Below are positions 34,449 through 46,895 of a DNA stretch of 64,000 bases, one piece after another (position 1 is the stretch's first letter; each line of letters starts with the position of its first letter). Source of the stretch: Cardinalis cardinalis. Its lineage: Eukaryota; Chordata; Aves; Passeriformes; Cardinalidae. A program made the translations under genes and the position numbers. Location of the stretch: the NCBI GenBank assembly GCA_014549065.1, contig JACDOX010000015.1, positions 3,148,747-3,212,746 of the forward strand. The letters are read 5' to 3'. Below the pieces are notes generated by a model, which saw only the letters and a program-made list of their open reading frames with translations, did not search any database and was not told where the DNA came from.

Positions 34449-34850
34449 GCAGAAATTAAAGAAGATAAGGACATTGCTGAGAATCTAAATNATTTGTTTG
34501 CAGCACTCTTCAGCACAGAGAATATCAGAGTGATACCTACTGGGACTTGCTCCTTTCTGGTAATCAAGATGTGTCAGAAGGAAGAGCTGGAACAAATCGA
34601 TAATTTAAAAAGCAGCAAATCATCGGCTCCAGATGGTATATTGAAAAGTTTTGAAGGAGCTTAGTGTGAAATAGCTGATCTGCAGCAAAAATATGCCTTC
34701 CTTAATTAAAAACAGCTATTTTGCTGGAGAAGTGGAAGGTAACAGTTGTACCCAGAGTTGAAAACAGGATTGAGATAATTTGAGAAAACACACACACTCT
34801 ATACCCAGATATACATTTCTGTTTTATAAGCTGGTTGAAGACAGAATATA
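34449..34850 (+). mobile_element. Decayed LINE (CR1/L3-like) reverse-transcriptase fragment
   Basis: In one frame from 34449 to a stop at 34662 the translation has the pattern that precedes LINE reverse transcriptases: AENLN-LFAALFSTEN, then LKSSKSSAPDGI, matching the common 'L...K..GPDGI' entry motif. Further on, after frame breaks, WKVTVVP matches the 'W..A.VVPI' step of the same domain, and the following segment keeps a KLVEDRI-like piece. The copy is broken by stops and frameshifts and lacks a catalytic YADD box in the visible part. Families with this motif include CR1, L2 and L3. It is a fossil and not a gene. Confidence 0.65.
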
Positions 34851-37800
34851 AAGTAGGGGGAAAAAGAAAGAAAAAGGGTAGTATCCAAAGAGCAAAGTTT
34901 CTGCAGGAAAGAGTCATGTCTCTTCATTAAACTGTTTTAATTCCAACAGGGACATGCTCATAGTGGGCAAATAAGGAACCACTGAAATTTAGATAAACCT
35001 CCAAGGGCCTTTGGCCTAGGCAGGATACTGTAAAACAAAGAGAGGGGAGCTTGCTGCAAATCTCTTGTCTGATGAGATTGTGCTGGGCTGCATGTCCAAA
35101 GGAGCCCAGACCACCCTTGACATCTCCATGCTCCATCAGCCTGTGACTTGTTCCTGCTCTGTAACAGCGACATCCCACCCCTGTGATGCCAAATCCTGCT
35201 TTCAGCTGTCCTGGGAGGTGAGAAACCAACGAGGGGATGAGTGACCCCTTTCCAGCCTCTGAGAAAGCTGAGCAGAGGTTGTTTCTGTGTGTCTGTCAGG
35301 CTCANGGGTCTGAAAAGGCGAACACTGGTGAGAAAGGTTTCACACTGCTTTTAAATTCTAAGTCCTACAGAGGATGGAGAGGTTGCCCTGGGGAACTGCA
35401 GGAGGCCAGCAGCCAGGAGCTGAGGAGCATCAGTGCCAGCTGTGGTGGGAAGCTCTTCCTGTGGGTAGCACCAAGGTAGCATCTTTGTGGTGAAGGCATT
35501 CATGGGGAAAGAAAAATATGAACAAAAAATTTANGACCTTCTAAATTGTTAGGTAAAGGCAGGGGCTGGTTGGCAGAATGCTTTTTACTACAGTCACTCA
35601 CTAGAAGCAGGTCTCATACTATTTAAAAAAAAATTAAAGAAGGAATTTGGTTATCGCAAAATAGGAAATGAATACAACAAAGCATCTAATTTCAGAAGAA
35701 GAAATAAGAGGGAATGTATTAATTTTCCCTCCCAATGCTATGTGTGAATNAATTAGATACAATATCAATGTCAACATTGTTTAACAAAAACCCTGTATGT
35801 TTATAGAGAATTCTCTGGATGCACTGAGAGGAAAATCCATACCTTTTNCCTTAGAGGGAATCCATAAGAATCTATACCTTTACCCTTAAAAACATAGTTT
35901 TTTCCTATCTTAATTTTATGCAAATTGGGACCATTTGTGGACTCCTTATTGTGTTCTTTGTTCCCACATCCTGTTTCAAAGGTGTTTCCCTGCTTCTGTT
36001 CTGTCAGTGAAGGCTGACAAACTGACTGTGTCACCATGAAAAAAATTTCAGTAGAANTTTGTGCAATAGCTTAAAAAACCCNAACAACTAACCACCAAAT
36101 CTTTAACAAGTATTTCATGTTCAGAACCTTTGTTAATACAAACGTACAGTTTTCATCAACTTCAACCAGAGGTTCTTTGCTTTTTTAGGCAGACAACAGA
36201 ACTACTACCTCCTTCTTTCTCATTTGTTTTTGCCTGTCAGTCCTTCTCTATTTCTTCTGATCTTTCCTATGTATTCTTCCCTCAGTCCTAGGGTCTTCCC
36301 TTCCTTGCTCTGCTCTCACAGGTGTGTGATGCTGCTGTTGCTCATCTTCTTCTGTACCTGCTCCTGCCTCCTCACAGCCTTGTCAGCTCACAGCTGTACC
36401 AGCTCTGGTGCCCAGCCAGAGTCAATTATGCCAGCAGAACTAATTAGAAGGCACAAGATGCTGTGCCTCATTCTTGAGATTTGTACAGCTCACCATCTCA
36501 GTGTGCTCTGCTGATTAGGAAATACCNATTTTTAGTAACAAAAATTATAACAAAAAAAATTTAAAGGCTTCTGGAATAACCCTGCTGTTTTTCTCTTTGG
36601 TCTGTTCTGTGCAATTATTTTTTGTATTAAAAACCTCTAGTATACAGCACTTGAGGATTTCTCTGGGTATTTGGTGGGGAACAGCATCAGCCAGGAAATG
36701 CCTGGAGAAGTGCTGTGTTTATGGATGATAAACTAGGCTGTAGATTTTTAGAAACACTGTGTTTTGCCTTTTCCTTTAAATTTTCTTATGCAGTCACATA
36801 AGGGAGGAAAGGATGGTGCAGAGGTGCCCAGGACACTTTTAAATGAGCTAATTTAGATGCAAAGTCAGTTTTGCCACGGCAGCATGGAGCAGAGCAGCAT
36901 GGCTGATTCACTCAGCTCCCCAGCAGTCCCGAGGGTCCCACNGCTCAGCCTTTTCAATGCTCTTTTCTGCAAGAAAATCTCCCCTCTCNGATGCCATGGG
37001 ATGCTGTGGCTCATGTCATCACACAGCATTTTAGCTGCTTGATGTGACAGTTTGCTGATTTACAGGCTTGTGGGCTTCTCCAGATGCAAGATCCACAGCA
37101 GAGCTGAATGGCTAATGCTTCAGGGTCAGTAGGTTGGGGTCCTTTCTTCCCATTTATGAAAACACCCATAGCTTTCAAAGCTCAAGAGAACTAAGACCCT
37201 ACAAAAAACCTGAGCCACTTGCACATCAATGCCATCAGCAAATGCTTCTTTGAGCTGGTTTTCATGTCTGAGTCTCAGACCAACATGTAGTGATCTTGTT
37301 ATTTCTACATCAGCAGAATAGNAGACAGCTCTGACATTTCTTCCCTTACCCAAAACTACTTTGGGCTAGATAAAACAATAAGATCTCAGTGGTGGTTGCC
37401 CAGAGCAGTTCTCAAAACCACTTTATTCATCATTAAGACAAAGAAAATTGTCCTCAGTCGCAGGAGTATGGAGTAGGAAATAGAGATTATAGATACAGTC
37501 TTGGGGAAAAGCTTTGTGTTAATTATTGTTAACATCTTGTGAACTCCTCTAGGATGTCCAAGTTGTAACTGTTCATCTGGGCTCCACCTAGCAGAAAAAT
37601 ACATACATGTTTCCTGATCATCCTGCCAGNGTAAGGCCAATTGTCACTATACAGTTCATGGTTACTTTTCTTCTTCCCGTCCCCTTCCTCTAAGGCTAAA
37701 GGGTCTTCAGTCTGGTTGAAAAGTTGTTTTTAAAACAACTTTTTAAAACTTTTTTTTGTCACAAAAAAATCTGTAATAGGAGAGTGTGACTTCAAATCTC

Positions 37801-40800
37801 ACGTTGAGGAGAATTTACTATATAGTTTTCTGTTTGAGAAGCCAAAGTTAAAAAAAAAATTAATTTTTTCTCAGAAGAGGGATATCATTTTGTCTGGTCA
37901 GCTATTGTGAGTTTGTTTTCCTGAACTGCTGAGTTCAGCTGGAACTTTAGGTGCTTGGTCTCTTTGAAAATCAGGCCTGGGGCTTCCAAATCCAGGCAAA
38001 GGGCCATGGTGGTTTATATAGCAACTGGCACAGAGGATGAAATACAGCTTCTCTCTTACAGAGGGATCTTCTTACTGCAAGGACTTCAGGGACTGTGAGT
38101 ACTGAGCCCTGGCNGTTTAAAGTCCTTTCTGCTTTGAGGTATTCCACCAGGGAGTGCAGTCTCCAAATTCAGCACAAAATGAGCAGTCCCAAATAGGCCA
38201 CTGCATCTGAGCCCCCTCTAGATTATTACCTGACACTTATTTTTTCTTGTGGAGATCATAAAGAGCGCATGAGGAAGCCCTACAACATATTTTCTNAAGA
38301 GTGCTGGGAGCTGGTATCCTGAGAATATAACAGGAACCTCTCACAGATAAACCTTGAAGTTTATTAGGTAACCAAATCCATGTTTCACTGTAGTGTAGTG
38401 GGGTTAATACTTCATTCTGTTCACTCTCCTGATTTGGCTGGCATTTCAAATGCTGAATCTCATCCGACTGCTGTAATTTCAACTCCTGGTTTTTATATGT
38501 CTGCTTCTAGTTGACCATGCTGTGTTGCCATTTTGCTTTTTTTGATTTGGATGTGTCCATTTAGATCTTCTGGAAACAAGTTTACTCTATTCTGGCATGC
38601 AGAACTTTGCCAGTGAGTCCCAGAGATTGATTTTGGGAGACTTACTTGACATTGAGATCACATCCTGGAGGATGGTGGTGTTGAGCTGTAATTGGTTTCT
38701 CAGAGTTGATTTTCTCCTCTTATTAGTTCACAGAGCAGATGAGCGATTCACTCACTTAACTNTAGATTGGTTCATGAGATTGAAGAGCCTGTCCTTGCAC
38801 TCATATTTTAAACATCTCCTGCCATTTCTTTATAAACAGCCAGTTGAATGATACTGAGTTTGAACCCAAAGTACTTATATCCTTTACCACATTGAAGCAC
38901 AGCTCATGGCATCCAGAGTCTGGTGTAGCTGCTGTTGAGAAAATACACTGCTCCAAACATGCTGCTTTTGTTGATATGGCCCACTGGAGCTCAGCAAATG
39001 AGCATTACCTTTATTAGCATGATAACACAAGTCCATATGCTTTCTGATGAAATGCAAAGAGGCATTTACATTTCTCTGCAGACAGGAGGAGACCCCGACC
39101 TTTTATATCAGTTTGTACAGGGGCTGTGGTCATGATGCCAGAGCAGGAATTGTGAGATTCTTTAATCTTTGTTAATGACTGCTGGAGATGCTTCCTTCAG
39201 GGCTCAGGTTCTGCTCCCCTTATATCAATGACTTAACCTAATTTTTTTAAACANTGAGCTAACACTAATTAACCCACAGAGCAGGGTTTGTCCTCGAGCC
39301 TGTTTGTGCAGTGCCAGTGACAAGTGGCCAGAGACACCAGGTTTGCTTGTGCTGTCTGTGTGTCCTCCTTGGGAAAATGGGGAGCAAGTGGTGGGATACA
39401 CATGCTGAAATGCACTTTGCTGTGGTGCTGCTATGTCCCAACCAGTGTGTAACACCTGGGTAGGTTTTAACNGGAGTTAGGCAAACACTGACATCTGCAT
39501 GGAGTTGTCTACCTGNGAAATGGCTGTCTGTGCTTGGTTTGTAGTCAGTGGTGGTCTGTCAGTCCTGCCAGAGTGGTCCAGAGAGGAGTCCAAACATCAG
39601 GGGCTCAGTTCAGTTGCTTAAACATGTCTGGTGCCATTTGAGATGCTCTGGAGTAGTTTGGACATCCCCAGAGAGATNCAGATTTAGCACAGGACTTTTG
39701 CTGTCCTGGAAGCTGCAGGGCACACCAGACCCCTGCACACAGTCAGACCTAGTTGTCTGCTTGAGGGCAGGCTGAAATGCTCTCCAGGGTCTGCTCACTG
39801 TATCAGCAAACTCTGCCAGAGGTTGCAACCTGCACCCAGCACTCACATGTAGACACTTGGATGGAAGCACCTTCACCTCCAGCTGCACCCAGTCCCTTAT
39901 GGCTGAAGATACAGGTCTGGCTCCCAGAGACACTTAGAATTAAATATTTAGGTGAGCAGCTCCAGAGGGTAAGGTTTTCAGCTTATTTTAATAGCTGCTA
40001 TAGGAGCAAAAGAAGTGCCCTCTGAAAATGCCTTCCATCAAACTGGCTGCAGAGGGACACTAAGCATGCAGCTGTTTAACTTTCAGGTTAAGAAAGTGAA
40101 AAGCATCCCACCTTCAGATGAGATGCAATCCTATTAACTCCACTGACCCAGAAACAGTTTTCTCCAGTTACCTGCAGGAGAGGCCATATGGGAGACACAG
40201 TAATGATATTCTGAACCTCAGGAGCATCTTGAATATTTCTGAACTTTGCAAAATGATGTTNACTTAGAGATAGTTGAGCTGGAACTGAGCCATGCACAAG
40301 CTAAAAACTTGCTGCTTTTTCCTTTTTCCAGATAACATTTTGCACCTTTGCAGCCCAAAAGATCTGTGGAAATGAGCATAGTTTCTCACTCTATTTCCCT
40401 GTGCAATGTGAGTCTTCACCACCTGGGTGGTGTTTTCTTACCCTGTCTCATATTTTCATTCTTTTTGAAAGATGAAAAGACCACAGTTTCACTTGAGTTG
40501 TTCTGGGAGGTATACAAACCATGATGGCTGCTGTGGGATTGATTGGAGAAGTTTAGTGTGGAAGTAATGACATTTTCAAATTAAGGCTGGCTGACCCAGA
40601 TGCTCTTTATAGAGGTATCTCATTTAGAAGCTTAAGTGAATTATATGGCCAAAGTTTTAAAAGGAGATGTGAGGGGAAAAACTGGGACAACTAAAAAAGT
40701 GCAGCAACAGTGAAAGTCTGAGAAGTGCAATAGCCTCTGTATAAATCCACAATTCATCACCCTGGGGGACATTTGAAAGTGGAAGTAATTGTAGAAAAGT

Positions 40801-43300
40801 AAAAGGTAAGTCTTCAATGGATGTTGACTAAGTTAATTCCAGTGGGATTAATTTTACTTACATCAATGAGAATCCAGCTCTCACCAGTGTGGGTTGATGA
40901 CTGGTGAGAAAGTAATAGTGTCAACTTGCTATATCATTAAACAATATTATTTTGATTCTATAATAGTCCAAAATCTCGTATTTTGCATCTGTTTTGATTA
41001 GAATTAGCTTTTTGTCTGTATCTAGATGGTGTGAATGACTGAAACTTTGAACAGAGTCCACTTATTTATTCTTGATTTCCATATGGAAAAATGCACATTT
41101 ATATATCAAGTAGAGTCCATAGAGATATTGGGATGAAAGAGCAGATCTTGGCAGTGAGCAGTTTCCTCATGATCACTATTCTGTGCTTAGATCCCTGCAG
41201 AGGATCTTCAGTTTGGACTTCTAAGGAGACCAAGCAGCAAAAGGACACTGACATCTTTCATGCGGTGCCTTGTTGATAAAGATCCTAAATGACCTTACAA
41301 TGTGTAGAGAGGGTCAAAACAAATGTGATGCCAGGAACAGTTCCAGGGTGCTGCAGTCCAGCACGGGCAGGGNATTTGCACAGGAGCCCTGAGGCAAAAG
41401 CAGGAACAGAGTTGAGATCCCTGGGTCCTGCCTCCCCACAAAGACAGGGCTCCCTAAGGCAGTCNCTTACACACTGCAGGTTTCCCTTCCCACATGCTGG
41501 CTGTAGCATCAGGAGTGCTGCAAGAAGCTNTTACTGCTCTGTGCAAACAAACTGCAATGCCATCACTACTCGATCTGCTGGGCTTGGGGCANGACTGCAG
41601 CATGAGCCCAGAAGTGAACTCCACTCCACTGGGGCCNGCCAGCTGCTGCACTCATGTTCCTTTGAGGAATCCTCTCCTGTTGGATGCCATGTGCTCCTGG
41701 GAGAGGCCCTGGCACCCTGTGGTCAGCCATNCCTAATGAGGGACCCAGCTGTGTTCCCTGTCTCTCACTGTCATGCCCTGGNCCTTGGAACAGAGCAGAG
41801 ATTATTTTGCTGGATGAATAGTGTTCTTTGGGGAAACACCTGGGAGGGTGTCACATCCTAGGGAAGCTGCTCAAGGCAAGTGCCCAGAGGAAGATGACAG
41901 GGATACTTTTGGCATCCTGGAGTGGGAGGTAACTTAAACAGGTTTTGCAATGTAATTGAAAGTGTGCAATNTAATTCAAGTGAATTCCTCATCCATGTGC
42001 CTCCCTCAGCTCAGCTCTCTGTACTTCCTTCTTTTTTGAACCAGCACCAATATCACTTACTTGCAAATTTTCATAGNGAAAATTTGATTAAAATAACCAG
42101 AAATCAAGGATCTCTGCCTTCACATCCTCTTCTACTGCTTCTTGCCATTGTTTGAGTTTATTTTTACCCTCCCTTTGCTGCTCCAGATGCTGTCACAGCT
42201 TTAATACATCAGTACAAAGCTTAGGGAACCTCACCAGTCAGTAATCCTGCCTCGGGGCAGCAGGTGCCTCAGCAGGTGTTATTTGCTGGAAGGAAAGATT
42301 TCACTTGGGTTAGGCTGATGGGAAGAACAGCTGATGCTGGCAGTGGGACTGGAGGAAAGTGACGGTCCCATGCACTGGGGTTGGCTAATGCTGTGAAAAC
42401 GTCCCTCTTTTGGAATCCATCTTGTAAGTGAGCCCACCTTCACTATTAGTCTTGATCATGACAGGAAAAGAAACTCCTATATAAAAGACACTTCTTGTTC
42501 TTTGCTTATGTAAGTCAGAGCTATGGCTTCTGGGCTCTCACTTAATGCCTCCTTTTCTCTGTACTTTTCCAGCTCACTTGATACAGTTTTGAATTGTGGG
42601 TTATTGGAGGTTTTTTTAAGGTTTTTTTAAAAAAANATATATTAATTACACAAATGCTTGGTGGAGAGCAATGCTCATGTCAAAAGGTTTAAGCTTTGGG
42701 TTTAATTTGGATGAATGCCTGAAATTTAGCTCTGAACCAGTGACAGTCTTTGAATTTATAAATAATAATATCCAATCCACCTGAGATTCTGGTCCAAAGT
42801 AAGAGCAAGACTTTTATTCTGTTCAGGTTCTTCATCTCTGCTTATCACTACAGCAAATTAGGCCTTTTCAGGCAAGCAACAAGTGGTATGACTAACAACC
42901 TTGTAGTGCTCATTCTTTCTTCCCAGCAGTTGCAGGAAGAACAGCCAAGGCCTGGCCATTCCAGCCAAGGACTTAAAAAAATACATTTTTGAGGACTCTT
43001 GCAAATTNTAATACAAATTGTTTTTGTTTGGGAGTTTGTCTGCTCTTTTCTGACTCAGATTAACCAAGTAGAGGGAACAGGTTCAGGACCCTTCCCACTC
43101 CCCAAAACNGCAGGTTGAGTGAGAGTCTATAGCAAGTATTTAACCACAGAAGTCAGTGCCTGGGAACAAAGTGACCAAATAAGATAAANTGGAGTGATAA
43201 ATGAGCTGAAGGCATGACAATAGGATAGGAATAACTCTTTAGTTATGATAAAATTGTAGAAGTTAAAATGTTCATGCATTTAAAATTTGGGAATTTATGT
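34851..43300. other. Long non-coding stretch, no gene supported
   Basis: About 8.4 kb without a recognisable exon, RNA gene or clear transposon. A strong isolated donor motif AAAAG|GTAAGTC at 40801-40812 has no matching acceptor that I can support. Open frames such as 36224-36514 (hydrophobic, Leu/Ser-rich) and 41289-41861 (contains several N) have no family resemblance. GC content rises locally near 41300-41800. Confidence 0.45.
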
Positions 43301-43320
43301 TTTCTTGCTGTCTTGAACAG

Positions 43321-43343
43321 GATTTAGAAATGACATTGAACAG
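43321..43343 (+). other. Microexon-like 23-nt segment
   Basis: Twenty-three bases lie between a good acceptor (TTTTCTTGCTGTCTTGAACAG ending at 43320) and an excellent donor (CAG|GTAAGTG at 43341/43344). Both ends fit splice consensus. It may be a small exon of a long transcript crossing this region, possibly from the CpG island at 31.5 kb, or a chance pairing of two good sites. No coding phase can be assigned. Confidence 0.25.
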
Positions 43344-43344
43344 G

Positions 43345-46300
43345 TAAGTGAAATCTGGATTTAGGATTTTGTATAAAATAAAATTAGGTAATTCAGCAGG
43401 GATTTTTTCTGACTAATTGGTGGGACTGTGGGTAGGTATTGTNTGCTGTGTAAGCAAGCTGTGTGCTTACTGCACTTGCTCTTCCCTGAAATTGTGTTTG
43501 CTGATTCCTGTTCCAACACAGATAAAGTCATGCTGCAATCTCTTGGTAACAGGAGGTCNGGGTGGACTTGGGGATTCTCACCTTATGGTAGAGTCAGAAA
43601 TATCACCAAGGCAGGACATTTTTTGCTAATTGCTAATTCTGTTTCCAGTGTAAAGAAAGACAAGACAGACACAATGTCTGTTTGTGCCTCCATCACACTT
43701 GGTGTGAGCACAGGGCTGAAGGTGCCCAGCTGTGCTGTGGTCTGCAGAAACTCTACTTTCACCTGGGAAAGGGGAGCAAGATGGGGAGCTTCTTTTCTTA
43801 ACCACCCATGATTGAATACTGCTAGTATTTAATACTTGTATTGAATCTCAGATAATTGCTAAAGTGCTGAACTGCTGTCTCAACTTATCCACATGCAATT
43901 AATAATATTGATCACCCTACACTGACCTTGAGAGTTAATAACTGTTTTTTCCCTTAGTTTCCCTTGATGAATGGTGTTTTCTACATGCCAACTTATAATT
44001 TTGTCAAGGTGTCAGATCCTGCAGACACTGAAATGCAAAAACAGTGCTTTCTGCAATCTTTTTTTCTTTGGGACCAATAAGAATATTTATGTCTAGGCTG
44101 AGAAAAAGAAGTACATTTTTATTTTTACAGGATTTTGCCTGGGGGAAGCCTATACAAGTATTTGTGTAATAGCCAAGTTACTTGAAATCTGTGTAGGATA
44201 CCTGCACAAAGATTTGAGGCTCCAAAAGTCAGGCCTTATTTTCTCCATCAAATAATTAGGGAGTTTTTTTCTTCATCTAATGATAAAGTGTTTCTGTTTT
44301 TCCCAAAAAATCCTTTCCCATAGTAAGCACCCTGGTTAAGACACAGAGAGATAATTGAGGCAATTTATTTGTCTCATCTCATTTGCAGAGACCTTTAGAA
44401 GTCTTTTTGCTCTGGGTAATCTGAACAACATCTTTTTCCCAATTACCTTGAATAAACTGAAGAATTTGTTTATGGTTATCTTTTACTAATAGGCTCCCCT
44501 TCTTACCTAATCCTCATCTTACTAGTATGATGTGATAATGAATCAACAGTACTGCTCCTGTTTTGTATGACATTTTTTTCTTAGGCTCCTGCTGCACTAT
44601 GTGNCTCTTTGCTTGTGCATATCCCTCTGCTGGGATCCCTAACAGAGGGATCAGAACCACTGCAGGCCTGGAAACAGAGAATGTAGCAAAAAAGGTTCTG
44701 CTAAAGTCTTTGAAATATTTTTATTCTCTGCTGCAGAGAAAATCAAACAGATCTGGAATGTGTGAAGTGGCACTCCCGGCCCAGAGCTTGGCATCACTGA
44801 GGAAAGCTTTGCAGTACTGTATTATCCAAGAGATGTGTAGGGAGGGATTTTGGGGAAGGAAATCTGCCTCCACATCGGTTTTCTCAGCAGCACTAACACT
44901 CAGTGGTGGAGCAGTATGTGGGAATGGTGTGTGATAATCTCACTGCTCCTTCTGCAGAGCAAATGGAGCACATTGTCCCAGAACAGCCACCACACAGCAC
45001 TTTAGCACTGATTTACCTTCCCCACAGACACATAGAACTGCCCTGTTCCTTTGGACAACTGGCATCATCTGAAGACACTTTTTCTTTGTAAAAAGCATCT
45101 TGACAAACTCTTCAAACACTGCCTCTTCCCTGCATTTGTACTCATTCACCTCTCCCCCCATTACATCCTCAGCTAAAGCAGATTATTGCAAAATCCATTT
45201 AAAAAACACAGCAGTTTTATACTGAAAGATATCTAGAGGGCAGCAAATCCAGAGGGAAATCTCATCCTTCAGTGCAAACAAAACTTCCTCTTTTATTTAA
45301 TTTNTGAAAAATCAAACACAGAGTTACATAAAGTTTTTTTTTTCTTCTGTTCACAAAGCAGCAAGAATAANAAGGTATCTCTATAAGGTTGAGATATAAT
45401 CATACCTGGGAAAAATTTTTTAATTTGAATAAAGCTTTCAGTGCTGGGCAAAGCCTCTAAGTTCAGGTGTGAGCTATGAAGAAACTTCTTGGCCATCTAT
45501 AATCCCATCTGAAAGAAAATGTATTTTTAGAGTATTGCTGTGTGACATAGAAAGCTCCTGAGTTATTTCTGTATAACTATGCTTGTTGTGAAGGATATAT
45601 TTAATTTGGTATTAAGATTGTGTTATTGATTACAATTTTGTTCTCCTTCATGTTTGNTTCAAATTGTAGTTGGCCAAACAGCAGCTGGGTCCCATTTCAC
45701 TGCTGGCAATAGAAGTCAAGGCTTCTGTGACATCTTGCTTCATTGCATAGTGCCTTCTTCAGCACATTTTGACACCCTTTGAGAAGTGTTTCTGCAATTA
45801 CCCTTCCTAAATTTCACCACCAAGTGTTGATGTATGCAGTAATAGGGATGCTGGAAACCCCCATCTCTTGTCCCTAATGTCTTATGTTTGGCACTTGAGG
45901 TTTGGAACTTGGCCATCAAGAAGTTATCAGAATGCTTAAAAAAAAAAGGAGAAAGTTTTAAAATAGGCATGCTAATGGTTTGAATTTTTACTCAATTTTT
46001 GAAGCTTTTCACCTGAATTGGATATGAAAAATGGTATCTGCATGTTGAAAGATGCAAGTAGAGGCAAATCAGTCCAGGTTTTTGTGGGCGCTGTCAGTAA
46101 CCACAGGGAAAACCAGACAGGCTCCTTNGAGCACACTTGGGAGCACCAGTGTCTAAATGTCAGCAGGGACATCTCCCATTCCCCACTTTCTGGAGCTGCA
46201 AAATGGGGTTAATGAACTGACCTCCATTGGGCTGACGTTTACTTTACATTTACTGGTGAAAAATGTGGTATGGGAGTGGGTGATTCTTGTGGTCAAGGGG

Positions 46301-46800
46301 CAACATATTTGCATTGAAATAGGATAGGATGTATACAGGAGAGAGGAGGGCTGGGACTGTGTCATGGCTTTTTTTTACTGGAGACTGAAATTAGAAGGGT
46401 TTATGATGTACCTGATAGCATTTATGGCAAAGGCCATACAAGAACATGGGCAATTTCCTGCTAATTGTTCTTCTTATGATGTACAACCCCCTTTCCTGTC
46501 TCAGACATATGGTGATTTTGCACAGCTAGTATTACATCAGCATTGAAATATCAGGGAATTTTTGTCACTAGAACAGTCAGTCAAAAGGCATCACCTTCCT
46601 TACTATCTCTGCTATCTCTGAACATCTCTGTGCTTCCTCTGCAGGAAGGGAAGGTTCCCTTTCCTCCTTCATCTTAACTAGACTGTTCCTTTTGGCTGGG
46701 GTAATAATGTGACCTCTGGGTGGTTTTCTGAAGCAGCAGCAGGTTGGGAGGTGCTGGTTCACAATGAGGCACTGCCNAAGCCAGCTGACCTGCTCTGCTA
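43345..46800. other. Non-coding, nothing recognisable
   Basis: AT-rich sequence with scattered Ns. No exon or repeat was identified. Confidence 0.45.
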
Positions 46801-46802
46801 AG

Positions 46803-46895
46803 GGTCACAGAATGGGTAGCTTGGAAGGGACCGTAAAGGTCATCCAGCTCCAACCCCTCTGGCATGGGGGAAGGCCCTGCTGGCCTTCAGGGCTG
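46803..46895 (-). repeat. CR1 LINE 3' terminal fragment, minus orientation
   Basis: It contains CACAGAATGGGTAGCTTGGAAGGGACCGTAAAGGTCATC and a CCAACCCCTCTGGCATGG block in the order of the reversed CR1 3' end. It is short and moderately diverged. Confidence 0.85.

Noticed and set aside
40801..40812. Strong splice donor AAAAG|GTAAGTC
   Set aside because: No partner acceptor at a reasonable distance and no open frame or composition shift; single donor motifs are common by chance.
41289..41861. 190-codon plus-strand frame
   Set aside because: Stays open partly because of several N codons; no family resemblance.
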